Of a stretch of 64,000 nt of DNA, positions 51,543 to 62,751 are shown one piece after another. Location of the stretch: NCBI GenBank assembly GCA_946902875.1, contig OX336355.1, positions 11,875,347 through 11,939,346 on the forward strand, read 5' to 3'. The first letter of the stretch is position 1; each line of letters opens with the position of its first letter. The position numbers and the translations under genes were made by a program. Source of the DNA: Nematopogon swammerdamellus. Lineage: Eukaryota; Arthropoda; Insecta; Lepidoptera; Adelidae. A model generated the notes under the pieces. It worked only from the letters and a program-made list of their open reading frames with translations. It did no database searches and was not told where the DNA came from.

Positions 51543-51953
51543 GAACTTTATAGAATATTTTTTCGGTTATGCGGTATAATTAAAGTGACTCACTTTTGTT
51601 TGTCGACGTTTCGACACATGGCCGAAGCATGGCCAGGATGGTAACCAGCATCAAGCTCTGGCAGCCATAGACACAGTGAGCTACGTGTGCACCGACCTTT
51701 TCCAGCAAGAGATGTCGAACCTACCCGCATCGGCCGAAGTACCCTCGCATCGCTACAATCTACGTCAGCGGCGACCGGCAGTTGACATGTGACTGGACGA
51801 CGTGTCGGATGTCCTCCAGGTCGTCTCAGTACCGCGTGTCCTGAGGATGTCCCCAGAGTGTGGGACGAAACGTCGACAAACAAAAGTGAGTCGCTTTATA
51901 ACCGAAAAAACATTCTATAATGTGTAACAGCGGTAAAAGCCTAAACGAACATT
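51543..51953 (+). mobile_element. Foldback retroelement-like family F, copy 2 (411 bp)
   Basis: 8-bp target duplication TATTGTCA (51535-51542, 51954-51961). Left arm TTTTTTCGGTTATGCGG and GTGACTCACTTTTGTTTGTC; right arm GACAAACAAAAGTGAGTCGC and TATAACCGAAAAAA. Near the right arm: CTGAGGATGTCCCCAGAGTG, TGGGACGAAACGTCGAC. Tail GCGGTAAAAGCCTAAACGAA. Lacks about 150 bp present at the left of copy 1. Confidence 0.9.
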
Positions 51954-52099
51954 TATTGTCAAATCTGTATTGAACTCTATTACAATTTGGTAAGTAAATA
52001 TTGCGAATCCCAAGACGCACGACTTCGTTCGACGACATGTCGGAGGAAAAGAACGAGTGAATGTTCTTTAGTCAATTTGTCTGTGAACATGGAGTGAAA

Positions 52100-52440
52100 A
52101 ACCGACCAAGTGCGAGTCGGACTCGCGCACCGAGGTTTCCGCAACACAAAAAAAAACATTGAAAAAACACGTGTCTTGTATAGGGACCTCCTTAATTTTT
52201 CACTTTTGCATTTTTATTATTTGTTGTTAAATATCAGCCAAAATAGCACATATTCTGTGAAAATTTCAACCGGCTAACTATTATGGTTCCAAAGATCCAG
52301 CCATCGGGCGGACGGACGGACGGACGGACGGACGGACATACGGACGGACATACGGACGGACATACGGACGGACAGACGGACGGACAGACGGACGGACGGA
52401 CAGACGTTGTAGGCTTAGTACCGGATTCGGTAAAATAAAA
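52100..52440 (+). mobile_element. G-family repeat with expanded (GGAC)n
   Basis: ACCGACCAAGTGCGAGTCGG, CGTGTCTTGTATAGGGACC, AATTTCAACCGGCTAACT and a ~100-bp (GGAC/GGACAT)n tract at 52308-52404, then GGCTTAGTACCGGATTCGG. Confidence 0.9.
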
Positions 52441-52742
52441 CATACGGCAAACGTTGCATTTTATAAATAGATATGCCATGCAAGGATAAGAATAAAAAAG
52501 GAAAAATAATTTTGTTACAGGAAATATGTTTTATAGGCCTTGTTATAAAACACACGGCAACTACGATAGTGGAAGACCTTTATGCAGAACGTGATAATTT
52601 TTCTAACTTCGAATTAACTGCACAATTGGCTGGAGAATTCAAGGGGTTTGAACGAGGCCCATAGACATTGTTCCATATTAACATACACCTTAGCCAACTT
52701 TACCTCGAGTGGAAAGTTTGTGAAAATTTTTAATCGCACGTG

Positions 52743-52808
52743 TGAATTTGTAAAGCATGGTATTCACATTCCCCGCTTACGTCTGAATGTCCATGGGCGT
52801 CGTTAGAC
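52743..52808 (+). pseudogene. Non-LTR retrotransposon C-terminal tail
   Basis: Plus strand encodes VKHGIHIPRLRLNVHGRR and a stop, as in 42436-42543. Confidence 0.7.
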
Positions 52809-52864
52809 AGCATAGGGGTGGCGCGGAGCCATATGTCGCACTTTCAATAAAAAAAAGCTTTGTT

Positions 52865-53875
52865 CCTGTCTGTTTGCTTAATTTCTAAAAATGCAAAAAA
52901 AATAAAATAAAAAAAAATAATATATGTTTTCGAGATAATCTTCACTTCTACAAAATATCTTTTAGACTTATAAAACTATAAAACCCACGACGAAAAAAGA
53001 GGGGTGTTATCAGTTAATTAATTGATCTTCCCACAACATTATCGCGAAAAATTTAGTTCAGAGTGACCAGGAATGTCGAACGAAGAGACGGGAATATTTT
53101 TATTTAATATAGTTTAGTTAGATTTTACTTGGCTGGCTATTTTTACACATTTCTATATATTTCATGCAAACAAACGTTTCGACTGAATAAGTCTGCCATC
53201 TTGAGATCTGCCAAAAACTGCCCACGCCAACATTACCCGACAGGTAAGTGTGAAATTAAGTTGCAATTTAAAACTATGGCTTAGCTGTGAAATCGCCTGT
53301 GCAATTATTGCCCGTGTCTGTACAATGTAGTTAAATGCCTACTTTACTCGTTAAATACCAACTTTACCTACTTTATTCGGTGCATGCATAGGAAATCCCT
53401 AGACCAAAAATTAACGGTCGCATTTTTAAATTACCATAGTAAAATAAAATATAATCATAGTAAAAAAAAAATACAAAAAAATTATTTAAAGACACGTGTT
53501 TTTAAGAAGAAAAGTTTTTATTATGTATGTAATAAATAATACGTTTTCACCCTTTTTCACCCTCGTCCAAGATATTTTGGCGCATGTATGTGGCTAGCGG
53601 AAAGTGGTTAAATCGGTCATTTTCGTGAGTTTATTTATTTTTCGGTAATGCGATAAAAAAAATCACAGTCATACTTTAAATAAGTAAACTTGCAGCATAC
53701 CTACATAATGAATGCAAATTGTATACCTACAATATATATTATTTCACCGATTATGAAGTAGGTATATCATTAATTTGATTCAATATTCGTTTATTTGAAA
53801 TATTATATCTGTATTTTAATTTATTACAAACAAATAACTTGCTTTCTAAGTTTTTATTTTAATGTATATTTGTTT
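52865..53875. other. AT-rich spacer
   Basis: No repeat or gene recognised. Confidence 0.4.
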
Positions 53876-53878
53876 TTA

Positions 53879-54150
53879 AACTGAGACCGTTTGCTAAATC
53901 AACTACTACATCCGTGATGTCAGCCCATAACACCTTGGTGGACTAGGTGCCATGACATACTTCCCTTCGGTCGTGCCGGCTACACTGAACTGGACGGAAA
54001 ACGCGAACTATTTACATAGCCGTTTCAACCTTCCGTTCAATGTGGTGGTACCACTCCGGGCGGGTTAAACCCTACCACCTAGAAGGTAAGTAGGGAAGGG
54101 ACCTACAGTTTTACGTGGAATCCGAACCACGGTCAGCCTCCAACGGTATA
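53879..54150 (-). mobile_element. S1 SINE with head a, head-truncated
   Basis: AAACTGAGACCGTTTGC, GATGTCAGCCCATAACACC, GCCGGCTACACTGAACTGG, then AGGGAAGGGACCTACAGTTT and TGGAATCCGAACCACGGTC (complement of the B-box end of head a) and CAGCCTCCAACGG. Confidence 0.85.
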
Positions 54151-54305
54151 CCATACTGTAGTAAACAGTTATAGGTACCTTTTGTAGTAAACCACGAGTA
54201 TTAGATTACTAAAAGATTCTCCAGTATTCAAAGAAGATGAATTTATTTATTCAAAGCAAAAATAGGTACTAAATAGACAATTAACTAAAAACTATAATGT
54301 ATAAA

Positions 54306-54549
54306 AAATGCCGTGCTAAAGGGCGACAGGCTCGCCACCTCTCACCTTGGCACGGTACATCCACCGAGTCATACAGGCAGGTGGGTCTTCGTGCCTTACT
54401 TGCTGCTTGATCGATTGAATCTTGTTCGAAAACTTTGCGAAACGTGGTGGTCGGTGTTGTGCTGTAATTTACCAGAGTTCTTGCAGCATAACCCCGAATA
54501 CTCTGCTTACCCAGATTGTCGGGATTCAGCGTGTGTGATATGTATGTAT
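54306..54549 (+). mobile_element. S3 SINE
   Basis: GCCGTGCTAAAGGGCGACAG, CACCTTGGCACGGTAC, GCCTTACTTGCTGCTTGATC, GTGGTCGGTGTTGTGCTG and GATTGTCGGGATTCAGCGTG with (ATGT)n tail at 54538-54557. Confidence 0.88.
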
Positions 54550-54557
54550 GTATGTAT

Positions 54558-54611
54558 CAAAGAGTTTGTATTACGTCGCTGCGCTCCCAGCGACGTAATA
54601 CAAACTCTTTG
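54558..54611. mobile_element. Mini-palindrome hAT-like MITE (54 bp)
   Basis: CAAAGAGTTTGTATTACGTC, GCTGCGCTCCCAGC, GACGTAATACAAACTCTTTG; a perfect palindromic pair of 24-bp arms. Inserted in the (ATGT)n tail of the S3 SINE, with GTATGTAT on both sides (54550-54557, 54612-54619). Confidence 0.9.
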
Positions 54612-54740
54612 GTATGTATGTATAAAAAATCTCATTTAAACTGTCTCCGAAATGACCGCGAAGGGTACTTAAAACACTCGCTGTATTTCCACGCTGGATA
54701 GCAAGGGCTATCCGTTACCTGAGGAATGTTTCGCAGTTAG

Positions 54741-55020
54741 GTTTTTTTTTTTTTATGGAAACTGACACGGTTGGCTCGGAATGGGCCCTTTCCCCGCGGC
54801 CGTCTCGACCCCGCCGACTGACTCCCGCCGAGTCGCCATGCGGTCCTTTCAAATTTGGCCCAATTTACTTTGGGGACTCTTCACCGCGAAGTACAACTCG
54901 ACGCGAGGACATCTTAAAGCAAGTCAACTGGACCCCAGTACTACTGAGCGCGACACCCCCTGGGGTGCGAGCTGTATGCAGCGAGTCGCACGCACAATAG
55001 GGGCTTTATTTTTTGCATGA
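54741..55020. other. S1 tail fused to a GC-rich segment of unknown origin
   Basis: 54741-54776 is the S1 end (T11, ATGGAAACTGACACGGTTGG) on the minus strand. It abruptly joins CGGAATGGGCCCTTTCCCCG and about 240 bp of CpG-rich sequence up to AGTCGCACGCACAATAGGGG. Two frames stay open (79-81 codons) but no domain is recognised. Confidence 0.45.
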
Positions 55021-55059
55021 GCCCAAGTTTAATTTATGAGGTTCGGGTTGCAATGTTAT

Positions 55060-55210
55060 TATGAGTAGCTCGTGGATAAGTGGTAACGGCCTTGCTTATT
55101 AACCGGAAGGTCGCGCGTTCAGTGCCCATTGGCGTGAACCACTTTATTTTTCTTTCCGAGTTTGATAAGTGAATTTCTTGAACATGAGTTGCTCCATGGT
55201 TCGCATTCCA
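55060..55210 (+). mobile_element. tRNA-like SINE head (T1-like)
   Basis: GTAGCTCGTGGATAAGTGG (A-box-like) and GGTCGCGCGTTCAGTGCCC (B-box-like), followed by GTTGCTCCATGGTTCGCATT, similar to ACTGCTCTGTGGTTCGGATT in the fragment at 1-180. Confidence 0.5.
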
Positions 55211-55214
55211 TGTA

Positions 55215-55960
55215 AAATTATAGTAGGTATCTTAATATTTTATATATTTTTTTCTTATTTTTTGAAAATTATACTACGAGTACATTGTATTATGTTTAAT
55301 GTACGAACATATTAAGTTGATACAAATTACGTAAGTATTAAAGTTTGAAAAAGGCTCTTTACACACACTTATCGTATATAATAAGTATAAGTCTTTGTAG
55401 TCACTAAAATACTTGTATCAATATGTAACTAAGCTGTATAATCTATATAATTTTTGTGTAATGTAAATGTAACGATATTTCGTTGCATAATGCACCTATC
55501 AATGAATTTAGTTCGATACCTAAAGCAGGGGGTTTCAACCGGTTTGCCGCGGCATACTGGTCTGCCGCGAGTGGCATCCAGGTGTGCCGCGAATTCTAAG
55601 TAACTCATTCAAACTGTGTTTGAAAACCGCGGAAGAAAAGAGCAAGCATAATTTTTCGTCTATCTATATACATAGATAGATTATCCACAATAACATTTTC
55701 TGACTCATTTGTTTGAACACCTCAAGAAATTAAATGAGACTTCGCAGGGAAGGGAGTTTGAAGGGCATTTTGACATCCTCAGTTAAAATGAGAGTTTTCA
55801 CTGATAAATACTTTTAATACGTAAGTAACGCTAAGTAAAGCTACATTACGTAAGTACGAAGTCGCCAATTTCTTCGTCTTTAGTTTCTAAATTTTATATG
55901 CTTTTTTTATGAATATAAATGTGGTGTGCCGTGAAATTTTCGTAAATGAAAAAGTGTGCC
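55215..55960. other. Spacer with GTGTGCCGCGAATT-type tail
   Basis: GGTTTGCCGCGGCATACTGG and GTGCCGTGAAATTTTCG (55540-55940) are phrases typical of an hAT-like repeat end; structure not resolved. Confidence 0.35.
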
Positions 55961-55967
55961 AGTTAAT

Positions 55968-56546
55968 AAAAAAGCCGCCAAGTGCTAGTTGGACTCGAGC
56001 ACCGACGGTTCCGTACCATCACACAATATAATTGTATTATGTATGTATACAAATATTATTGTGTTTTGGAAAATCACGAAACGCCTTTCTAAATAAAAAC
56101 TACATATATACAGTAATAGTTTGACTGTTAGGCACTCTTGTAGTTGAAATATAAAAAAAAAAATTGTTTTTATATGACATAACTCCTAATTTACTATTTT
56201 AGGATTTATCCTTTACTTGTGCTGTGAGAACTTGCTTTTTGCCAAATTTCATTATGCTAGCTTAGTCAACGGGAAGTACTCTATATGTTTTGATTTGATT
56301 TGCCAGTAGCAAAATATGTGACTTCAATGGCCGTATCTAGGGATTGCGTTGACTAAACTAGCTTAAATTTTTTACACCTCCGAGGAAACGTAGACCTTAG
56401 TATTTGATGTTAATTTCACCTTGATACCTCTCTACCCGTTCCTGAGAAAAAAGTTCTTGACAGACAGACAGACAGACGGACAACAAAGTGATCTTATAAG
56501 GGTTCCGTTTTTTTCCTCGCTTGAGGTACGGAACCCTAAAAATTAG
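55968..56546 (+). mobile_element. G-related repeat, divergent subfamily
   Basis: GCCGCCAAGTGCTAGTTGGA and CTCGAGCACCGACGGTTCCG start; the end has (GACA)n, GGGTTCCGTTTTTTTCC and GAGGTACGGAACCCTAAAAA. The middle differs from G. Confidence 0.7.
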
Positions 56547-56847
56547 AAAATCGGTCAGGTATCTGTCTGTCCGTCCGTTCGTCCATGTTTCAGCCAATAA
56601 TGATACCTATATGATGTGATTGGGGTTACTTTCTTTGAGAGAGTAGGTATACATATTTCATTTACGTGAACTCAGCTCGGCCTTCCACCTTGCTCTTCAT
56701 GACTACATTTTGTGCTTCAATCAGATTTACTATTAAACCAATTTCACGCGAGCGGAGCCACGTGCATAGCTAGTAATAAAATAAAACGCTACGTGTCGTC
56801 TGTGTGTATGTTGACTAAAAGAAATATCCGTAAGGCATAAGTCCACA

Positions 56848-57000
56848 TTTTTTTATGCATACTGACACGGTTGGCTACATCACCTACAACATCCGTGATG
56901 ACAGCCCATAACACCGGGTGAACTTGGTGCCACGTCAGTGCTTCCCTTCGGTCGTGACGGCTACACTGAACTGGACGGAAAACACAAACTATATTTACGC
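56848..57000 (-). mobile_element. S1 SINE fragment
   Basis: ATGCATACTGACACGGTTGG to GCTACACTGAACTGGACGG; head missing. Confidence 0.85.
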
Positions 57001-57357
57001 CTCATATAAATTATACAATACGAGTATGGTGCTTGTTTGTTTCTGTAAAATGTTTTTTGGAGCAATAGAGTATTTCTAACTATCTATCTAACTCGAGAAC
57101 AACTGAACGGATTTAGATTGGTTATTTCATATGTACATTCAACTTGGTAATTCCTAACTGATAAAGGTTATTTCTTATAGTGCTAAATGAATTTCACAAT
57201 ATGTAAGAAAAGTTTCCCAAAAGTCTGCCGTGATCTGCCTGAACCGGTTCAATCCGCCCGGCATAAAGTGTCAGCACATAAATGATTACATACATATACA
57301 TAACCTACATATGTATACAGAACAAAACAGAACAAAACAGAACAGAACAAATTAAAA

Positions 57358-57455
57358 TGTTTTTATGGAATCTGACAAGGTTGGCTACATTACATCACCT
57401 ACTATACTGTTGATGGCCCATAGTACCTTAGTGAACTAGGTGTCATGTCAGTGCT
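57358..57455 (-). mobile_element. Diverged S1 SINE 3' end
   Basis: ATGGAATCTGACAAGGTTGG, GTGAACTAGGTGTCATGTC. Preceded by (ACAGAACAAA)n. Confidence 0.7.
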
Positions 57456-57459
57456 TTGG

Positions 57460-58460
57460 TTATGAAATATTTAATAAAATATATACTTAAAAATACGAAA
57501 TATTTTCATAGCCGCTTCGCAATCGATACGACCTACTAAGATAAGGTAAGCGAAAGTTTTCCACTCCACCTAATAAAATAACCCGTCTAAGTTACAACCG
57601 CGCCCGGGTGTGCTTCACTTTCCGACTGGACGTCTATCCGTAGCACCACCAATTATTGAGTGTAGCCACAGGTCAGAAGTATTATGGTCCAACTAAAAAA
57701 AATTTAATATCTACTACTTCCAGTCACTATGAAAATGCACCTACGTCTAAAAACACAAACAGATAATATGTGAATAGAAATACCATATTGCTTCAAAAAG
57801 ATTTCAGAAACGACCACGATTTACTAATTTAGACTTATCATATAATAATTGTTTTTAAAGAAAATATGCATATTTACATGAGAGCTCTCTTTCACATTAT
57901 ATAAAAAATATTCAGGGGGCACATTTTAGCCACATAGCAAGAAACCGTGTCACCCGGTCTAGGGGTGACGCGGGCTACCGGCTGAGGGATGACGGTCGCC
58001 GTTCGCTGTTCTGTGATATAAACTTAATTGTTTTGCTATAAATTGACTCCTAAACTATGTATATAGCGGTAGCTGGTCGGCGCGGTTTCGCAAGTTCCAA
58101 TACGGCCGACGTCACAGATCAGAGAAGTTGTGGCCGACGTGCATAAATGAGTTTTTAATGAAAACTTTACCTAACCTACACCTGCTGCCACCATACGTAA
58201 ATCGGACCGAATTGTTAGAATGAAGTTTTTGAAATAAAGAAATAACGAGTAAAAACAGTATTTTTGGATAGGGGCTAGGGGTTGACGCTTTTGAGCAATG
58301 GTTGCATTGTACGTTCTAAAAACAATACCGGCCCATCTGGCTGGACCCGGCTTAACATGTGTGGCTATGCGGTTCGACTATACCACGGAAAAAAATAGTA
58401 GAGGAGTTAGTCTAAGTAGACAGGGTACGTGTTTTTCACTAACTGGGTGGATTCACCATC
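57460..58460. other. Spacer; shared phrase with 62270
   Basis: GACGGTCGCCGTTCGCTGTT at 57983 resembles GACGGCCGCCGATCGCTGTT at 62280, so a small unclassified repeat is present. Nothing else. Confidence 0.4.
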
Positions 58461-58464
58461 GTAC

Positions 58465-58800
58465 CGTGTGGGCCGGTACTTTAAAATAATAGCCCCACTG
58501 CATCTCTCCCCGTGCATGTCGTAAAAGGCGACTAAGGGATAAGGACAAGATACCGTGCTAAAGGGCGACAGGCTTGCCACCTCTCACCTTGGCACGGTAC
58601 TTCCACCGAGTCATGCAGCAGGTGGGTCTTCGTGCCTTACTTGCTGCTTGATCGATTGAATCTTGTTCGAATATTTTGCGAAACGTGGTGGTCGGTGTTG
58701 TGCTGTAATTAACCAGAGTTCTTGCAGCACAACACCGATTACTCTACTTACCCCGATTGTCGGGATTCAGCGTGTGTGATATATATGTATGTACGTTTTA
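58465..58800 (+). mobile_element. S3 SINE with head b, full length
   Basis: CCGTGTGGGCCGGTACTTTA, CCCCGTGCATGTCGTAAAAG, GGCGACTAAGGGATA (head b), then AGGACAAGATACCGTGCTAA and the S3 body to GATTGTCGGGATTCAGCGTG and an (ATGT)n tail. Confidence 0.9.
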
Positions 58801-58984
58801 AAGTTTACATTGGACGCAGTAGATCTTACAAAAGACCATATATTTTTATAGCATCACACTAAACGTGCTCTCTAGAGAACCAGATAGTTTTGGTGTGATT
58901 AGTGGAAAAAAGTTGTGCCTCCCGCTACTCCCCGCACTGACTGTTTTACTAGAAATTAGATGGGATGCTGCAACTTCTCTCTAC

Positions 58985-59080
58985 TAACTTCCTCTGTTAG
59001 CCTACTACGAATGTTGACGTCGACGTCGTCGTCGTCGGCGCCGCTCCTCCGCGCCGCCGTCGTCGTAGCGAATTACTTTT
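58985..59080. other. CpG-rich (GTC)n patch
   Basis: GACGTCGACGTCGTCGTCGT then CGGCGCCGCTCCTCC and GCCGCCGTCGTCGTAGCG in AT-rich surroundings. Could be the 5' edge of a gene outside what I can recognise; a frame from ATG at 59010 is short. Confidence 0.4.
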
Positions 59081-59084
59081 TGCG

Positions 59085-60490
59085 ATGCGAATTGTTTAAC
59101 AACAATTTAGAGAAAATAAATTGTTATTGAACTGATATCTTATCAAAATTAAAGATTTCACTATTAAACCAGATGCAGATAATTTAAATAGGCAGAGCGG
59201 TAAGTATTTATGTTTATGCTGTAAATAATGATTCTCTTGTGAGCGGTAGTATGGGTAATTTTATTTGTAAGTTACCATAATTTCCAGTGAAAAAAAATTC
59301 CAGTGAAATTTCTTGTCAGTTCTTCTTCGCTGTGATAATCGAATTGGCGGAATTTTACAATGTACATTATGTATGACACATCTGAGCGCAGCGTACTATA
59401 AAGAGATGATAAATAAACAATAAATAATAACACTTATATAAGGTACTAATAAAACATTGTGACTTGCGATGTTGGTTTGAACGGAGAAGTTGACAGGACA
59501 CACGCTTTGCTACCACATTTTAAGAGCAGTCAACTCTTTAAAATAATTATTTGAATAGTACATAAACAAAATGTTGGATTTGCTAACTAAAAAAAATATG
59601 TTGACTATAAATATCTAAGTATTAAACCAAAGCTCTCGATACTACTAATAGATACTAAAAATACTAAAGATACAAAAGCCTAAGCGCGCCGCGAGTGTAG
59701 GACTACAATAAATCGTCGTGTCGTTAATACCAATAAAATAATACAATAATCGAATACTCGTAAAAACTTCACCAGGTACTTAATATTAAATAAATTTGTT
59801 TCAAAATTCTACCACTTTATTCACGGTACTTTTCCTATGTGTGTTCCTATTGTGGTTTCAGGCCAAACGGATGGTCCTTTCTCACGAGAATATACTTAAA
59901 ACCCATACCAAATAAATAGTTTAGTACCTATCTAAGTACTAAGTACTTGGAAATGTAGTCAATCCCTGTGATCATATTATTATCTCCCGAAGAAGAACCA
60001 TATTGTTAATAACCATATCATACCTACCTACTAGAATCTACAATGACAACAAATGACGCGTACTTAGACCATAAATATATATTTACAGGTATAATATTAT
60101 AATGTTCTAACACAAAACTTCGGTGAACATTGCATCCTCCCTCGCATCCTCAAGTAACTCGTAAGACGAATATCAACAGCAAACGTTATCTAAATGTGTA
60201 CACCACATAATAGGGTACATCCGAATTTTTTTCTAAAACCCTCACACAATCCAGGTACCTACTTCGGCCCTTCTCCGAGAAATAACCAACAATTTACACA
60301 ATTGTTTGATTTATGAACTTTTCGCGTCGAGTTGGCTCGCTTCGGGTCGGCGGTGGCGGCTTGGACCCTGCGACAAATAGTACCCGGGGTCGAATATGTT
60401 CGAAGTGAATCGTCAAGGCGGGGATCTGGCTCCGCGGTGACTCGCCGAAGGCGGCTTGTCTGGCGACGTATCGGCGGTGCGGAATAGTCC
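59085..60490. other. AT-rich spacer
   Basis: Nothing recognised; GC-rich patch at 60330-60495 has no clear frame. Confidence 0.4.
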
Positions 60491-60498
60491 TAGACCGC

Positions 60499-60808
60499 GG
60501 TTGGCTACATCACCTACAGCATCCGTGATGTCAGCCCATAACACCGGGTGAACTAGGTGCCATGTCAGTGCTTCCCCCTTTGTTCGTGCCGGCTACACTG
60601 AACTGAACGGAAAACACAAACTATTTACATAGCCGTTTCAACCGACCTTTCATTCAGTGCCAGTGCCAGCGGTGGTACCAACCCGGGCGGGTTAAACCCT
60701 ACCACCTAGTAATATAAGAAGGGAGTCCATTTCCCTTAGTCGCCTTTTACGACATACACGAGGAGAGATGCAGTGGGGCTATTCTTTTAAAGTACCGGCC
60801 CCACACTG
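60499..60808 (-). mobile_element. S1 SINE with head b, 3'-truncated
   Basis: GGTTGGCTACATCACCTACA to TACCGGCCCCACAC; the A tail and GTGTCAGTTTCC are missing. A 10-bp CAGTGCCAGT insertion near 60657. Confidence 0.9.
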
Positions 60809-60997
60809 TAGGTACTCCTGACATTTCTGTTAATTTAGAACCTATTGACCGAACTAAATAAAACATGAGATCCTGAAATGTGTTGTTTGAGCTTTCACAT
60901 CGCCATCTATTGGGTGCGCGGTATTATGTTAACTTTACCAAGAAGCGTGCGTGTTCTAAAGAATAGGCTGAAAACTATATTAAAAAACCTACTTATA

Positions 60998-61290
60998 TCC
61001 CGCTGCATCTCTCCCCGTGTATGTCGTAAAAGGCGACTAAGGGATATGACTCCCTTCTTATATTACTAGGTGGTAGTGTTTTACCCGCCCGGGTTGATGC
61101 CACCGCACTGAATGTAAGGTCGGCCGAAACGGCTATGTAAATAGTTTGTGTTTCCCGTCCAGTTCAGTGTAGCCGGCACGACCGAAGGGAAGCACTGACG
61201 TGGCACCAAGTTCATCCGGTGTTATGGGCTGACATCACGGATGCTGTAGGTGATGTAGCCAACCGTGTCAGTTTCTATAAAATAAAAAAT
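60998..61290 (+). mobile_element. S1 SINE with head b, 5'-truncated
   Basis: CCGCTGCATCTCTCCCCGTG to CCAACCGTGTCAGTTTCTAT with A-rich tail. First ~40 bp of head b missing. Confidence 0.9.
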
Positions 61291-61324
61291 TATAAAGGTG
61301 TCGATGAATTTCATGGCACTCATC

Positions 61325-61585
61325 CCACTAAACATACACACACACACCACACGCCGTATCCCGACAATCGGGGTAAACAGAGTAATCGGTGTTGTGCTGC
61401 AAGTACACTGGTAAATTACAGCACAACACCAACAACCACGTTTAGCAAAGTATTCGGAAAAGATAACTATCAGGCAGCAAGTAAGGCACGAAGGCCCACC
61501 TGCTGCATGACTCGGTGGAAAGACCACGCCAAAGTGAGAGGTGGCTGGCCTGTCGCCCTTATGCACGGCATTTTGTCCTTAACTA
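61325..61585 (-). mobile_element. S3 SINE
   Basis: (CA)n, GACAATCGGGGTAAACAGAG, GCAGCAAGTAAGGCACGAAG, GCATGACTCGGTGGAAAGAC and CATTTTGTCCTTAACTAAA. No head b. Confidence 0.88.
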
Positions 61586-61699
61586 AATAAAAACTATATT
61601 ATAATGTATGACTATAACATGTATTTATATATCCTTTTAAAATTCTTCAAACTTGATTCGGCATCTGCGTTGTTATACTTTCAACGAAGGTGTTACTTG

Positions 61700-61870
61700 A
61701 CAAAGCCCAAAACGTTCAGAACTTACTGCGTGTAAGGTTCGCTGTTCACTTGATGCTATACGCTGCAATCCAAAGCGAAGGCACCGGTATGGTACCTGCT
61801 TGGAGGTGATATTGGCTGGTGGGAACATGTGCTCTGGCTCCTCTGACTCAGCCAGCCATACCGGATTTTT
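61700..61870 (+). mobile_element. T1 SINE 3' part
   Basis: GGTATGGTACCTGCTTGGAG, GTGATATTGGCTGGTGG and CAGCCATACCGGATT match the end of the 14278-14690 copy; (TTTA)n follows. Confidence 0.7.
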
Positions 61871-61874
61871 TAAA

Positions 61875-62745
61875 ATTTTTTATTTATTTATTTATTTATT
61901 TCATTTGACACACATTTTTTTTATTTAGTTGTGGACAGTATTAGGTACCTAGACATTTATTGTGTGCTTATCTAATATAGACAACATTAAAATAAAATGA
62001 AACTATAAAAAAAAATATATATATATAGAAGAAAATTAATATAAAACATAAAAAAAAATAACAACAATTTAAAATAAATATTAAAAAGAACTATTACATA
62101 CTTCAGTCATGCTTCAATAAAAACCATGGATTTACATTATGGATTAAATTACAAAAGTCAGAAAGAAGAGTTATCAACGTTTAAAAATTAAATTGTCTAT
62201 ATTAGATTTAGCTGACTACCCCTTCTAATGTTTATTCTCACATTTGGCTGTTACTTACCACAGAGTACGATCGGAGAGACGGCCGCCGATCGCTGTTCTG
62301 TTGTTCTTACTTACATACTCGAACATATCATGTTGAATGTTTCTATTATTTGACATCAAAGCTTGATTATATTTTTTTATGTTTTGATATTTTATTTTAT
62401 TTTGATATTACTTATGAACTTAATTCTGGTTTTATGAATTAATAATTTTTTTTTTGACTTTTTTTTATTTGATTTCAATTCTATTTTATTTTATTATATA
62501 TAAATTTTTGTATTTCTGACCATGATTTTCATTTTTGACGACTTAATTATTCTTACTATATTATTTTCATGATTAACATTAACATTTTATTTTATTGTTC
62601 TTTTTATTTATTTTTGTTTAATGATTTTATTGTTTGTTATTTTTATAAAATACATGTCGAAGTGTATAAAACGTACCAAAGAGACCAATAAAAGAATTGA
62701 ATTATCATTATGGCTATATTCTGTCTACAATAGTCCATATCGTAC
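61875..62745. other. AT-rich spacer
   Basis: (ATTT)n at 61880 and long A/T runs. Nothing else. Confidence 0.4.
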
Positions 62746-62751
62746 AATATA

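Noticed and set aside
58985..59080. Start of a gene from ATG in the (GTC)n patch.
   Set aside because: The frame is short, low complexity and followed by AT-rich sequence with no domain.
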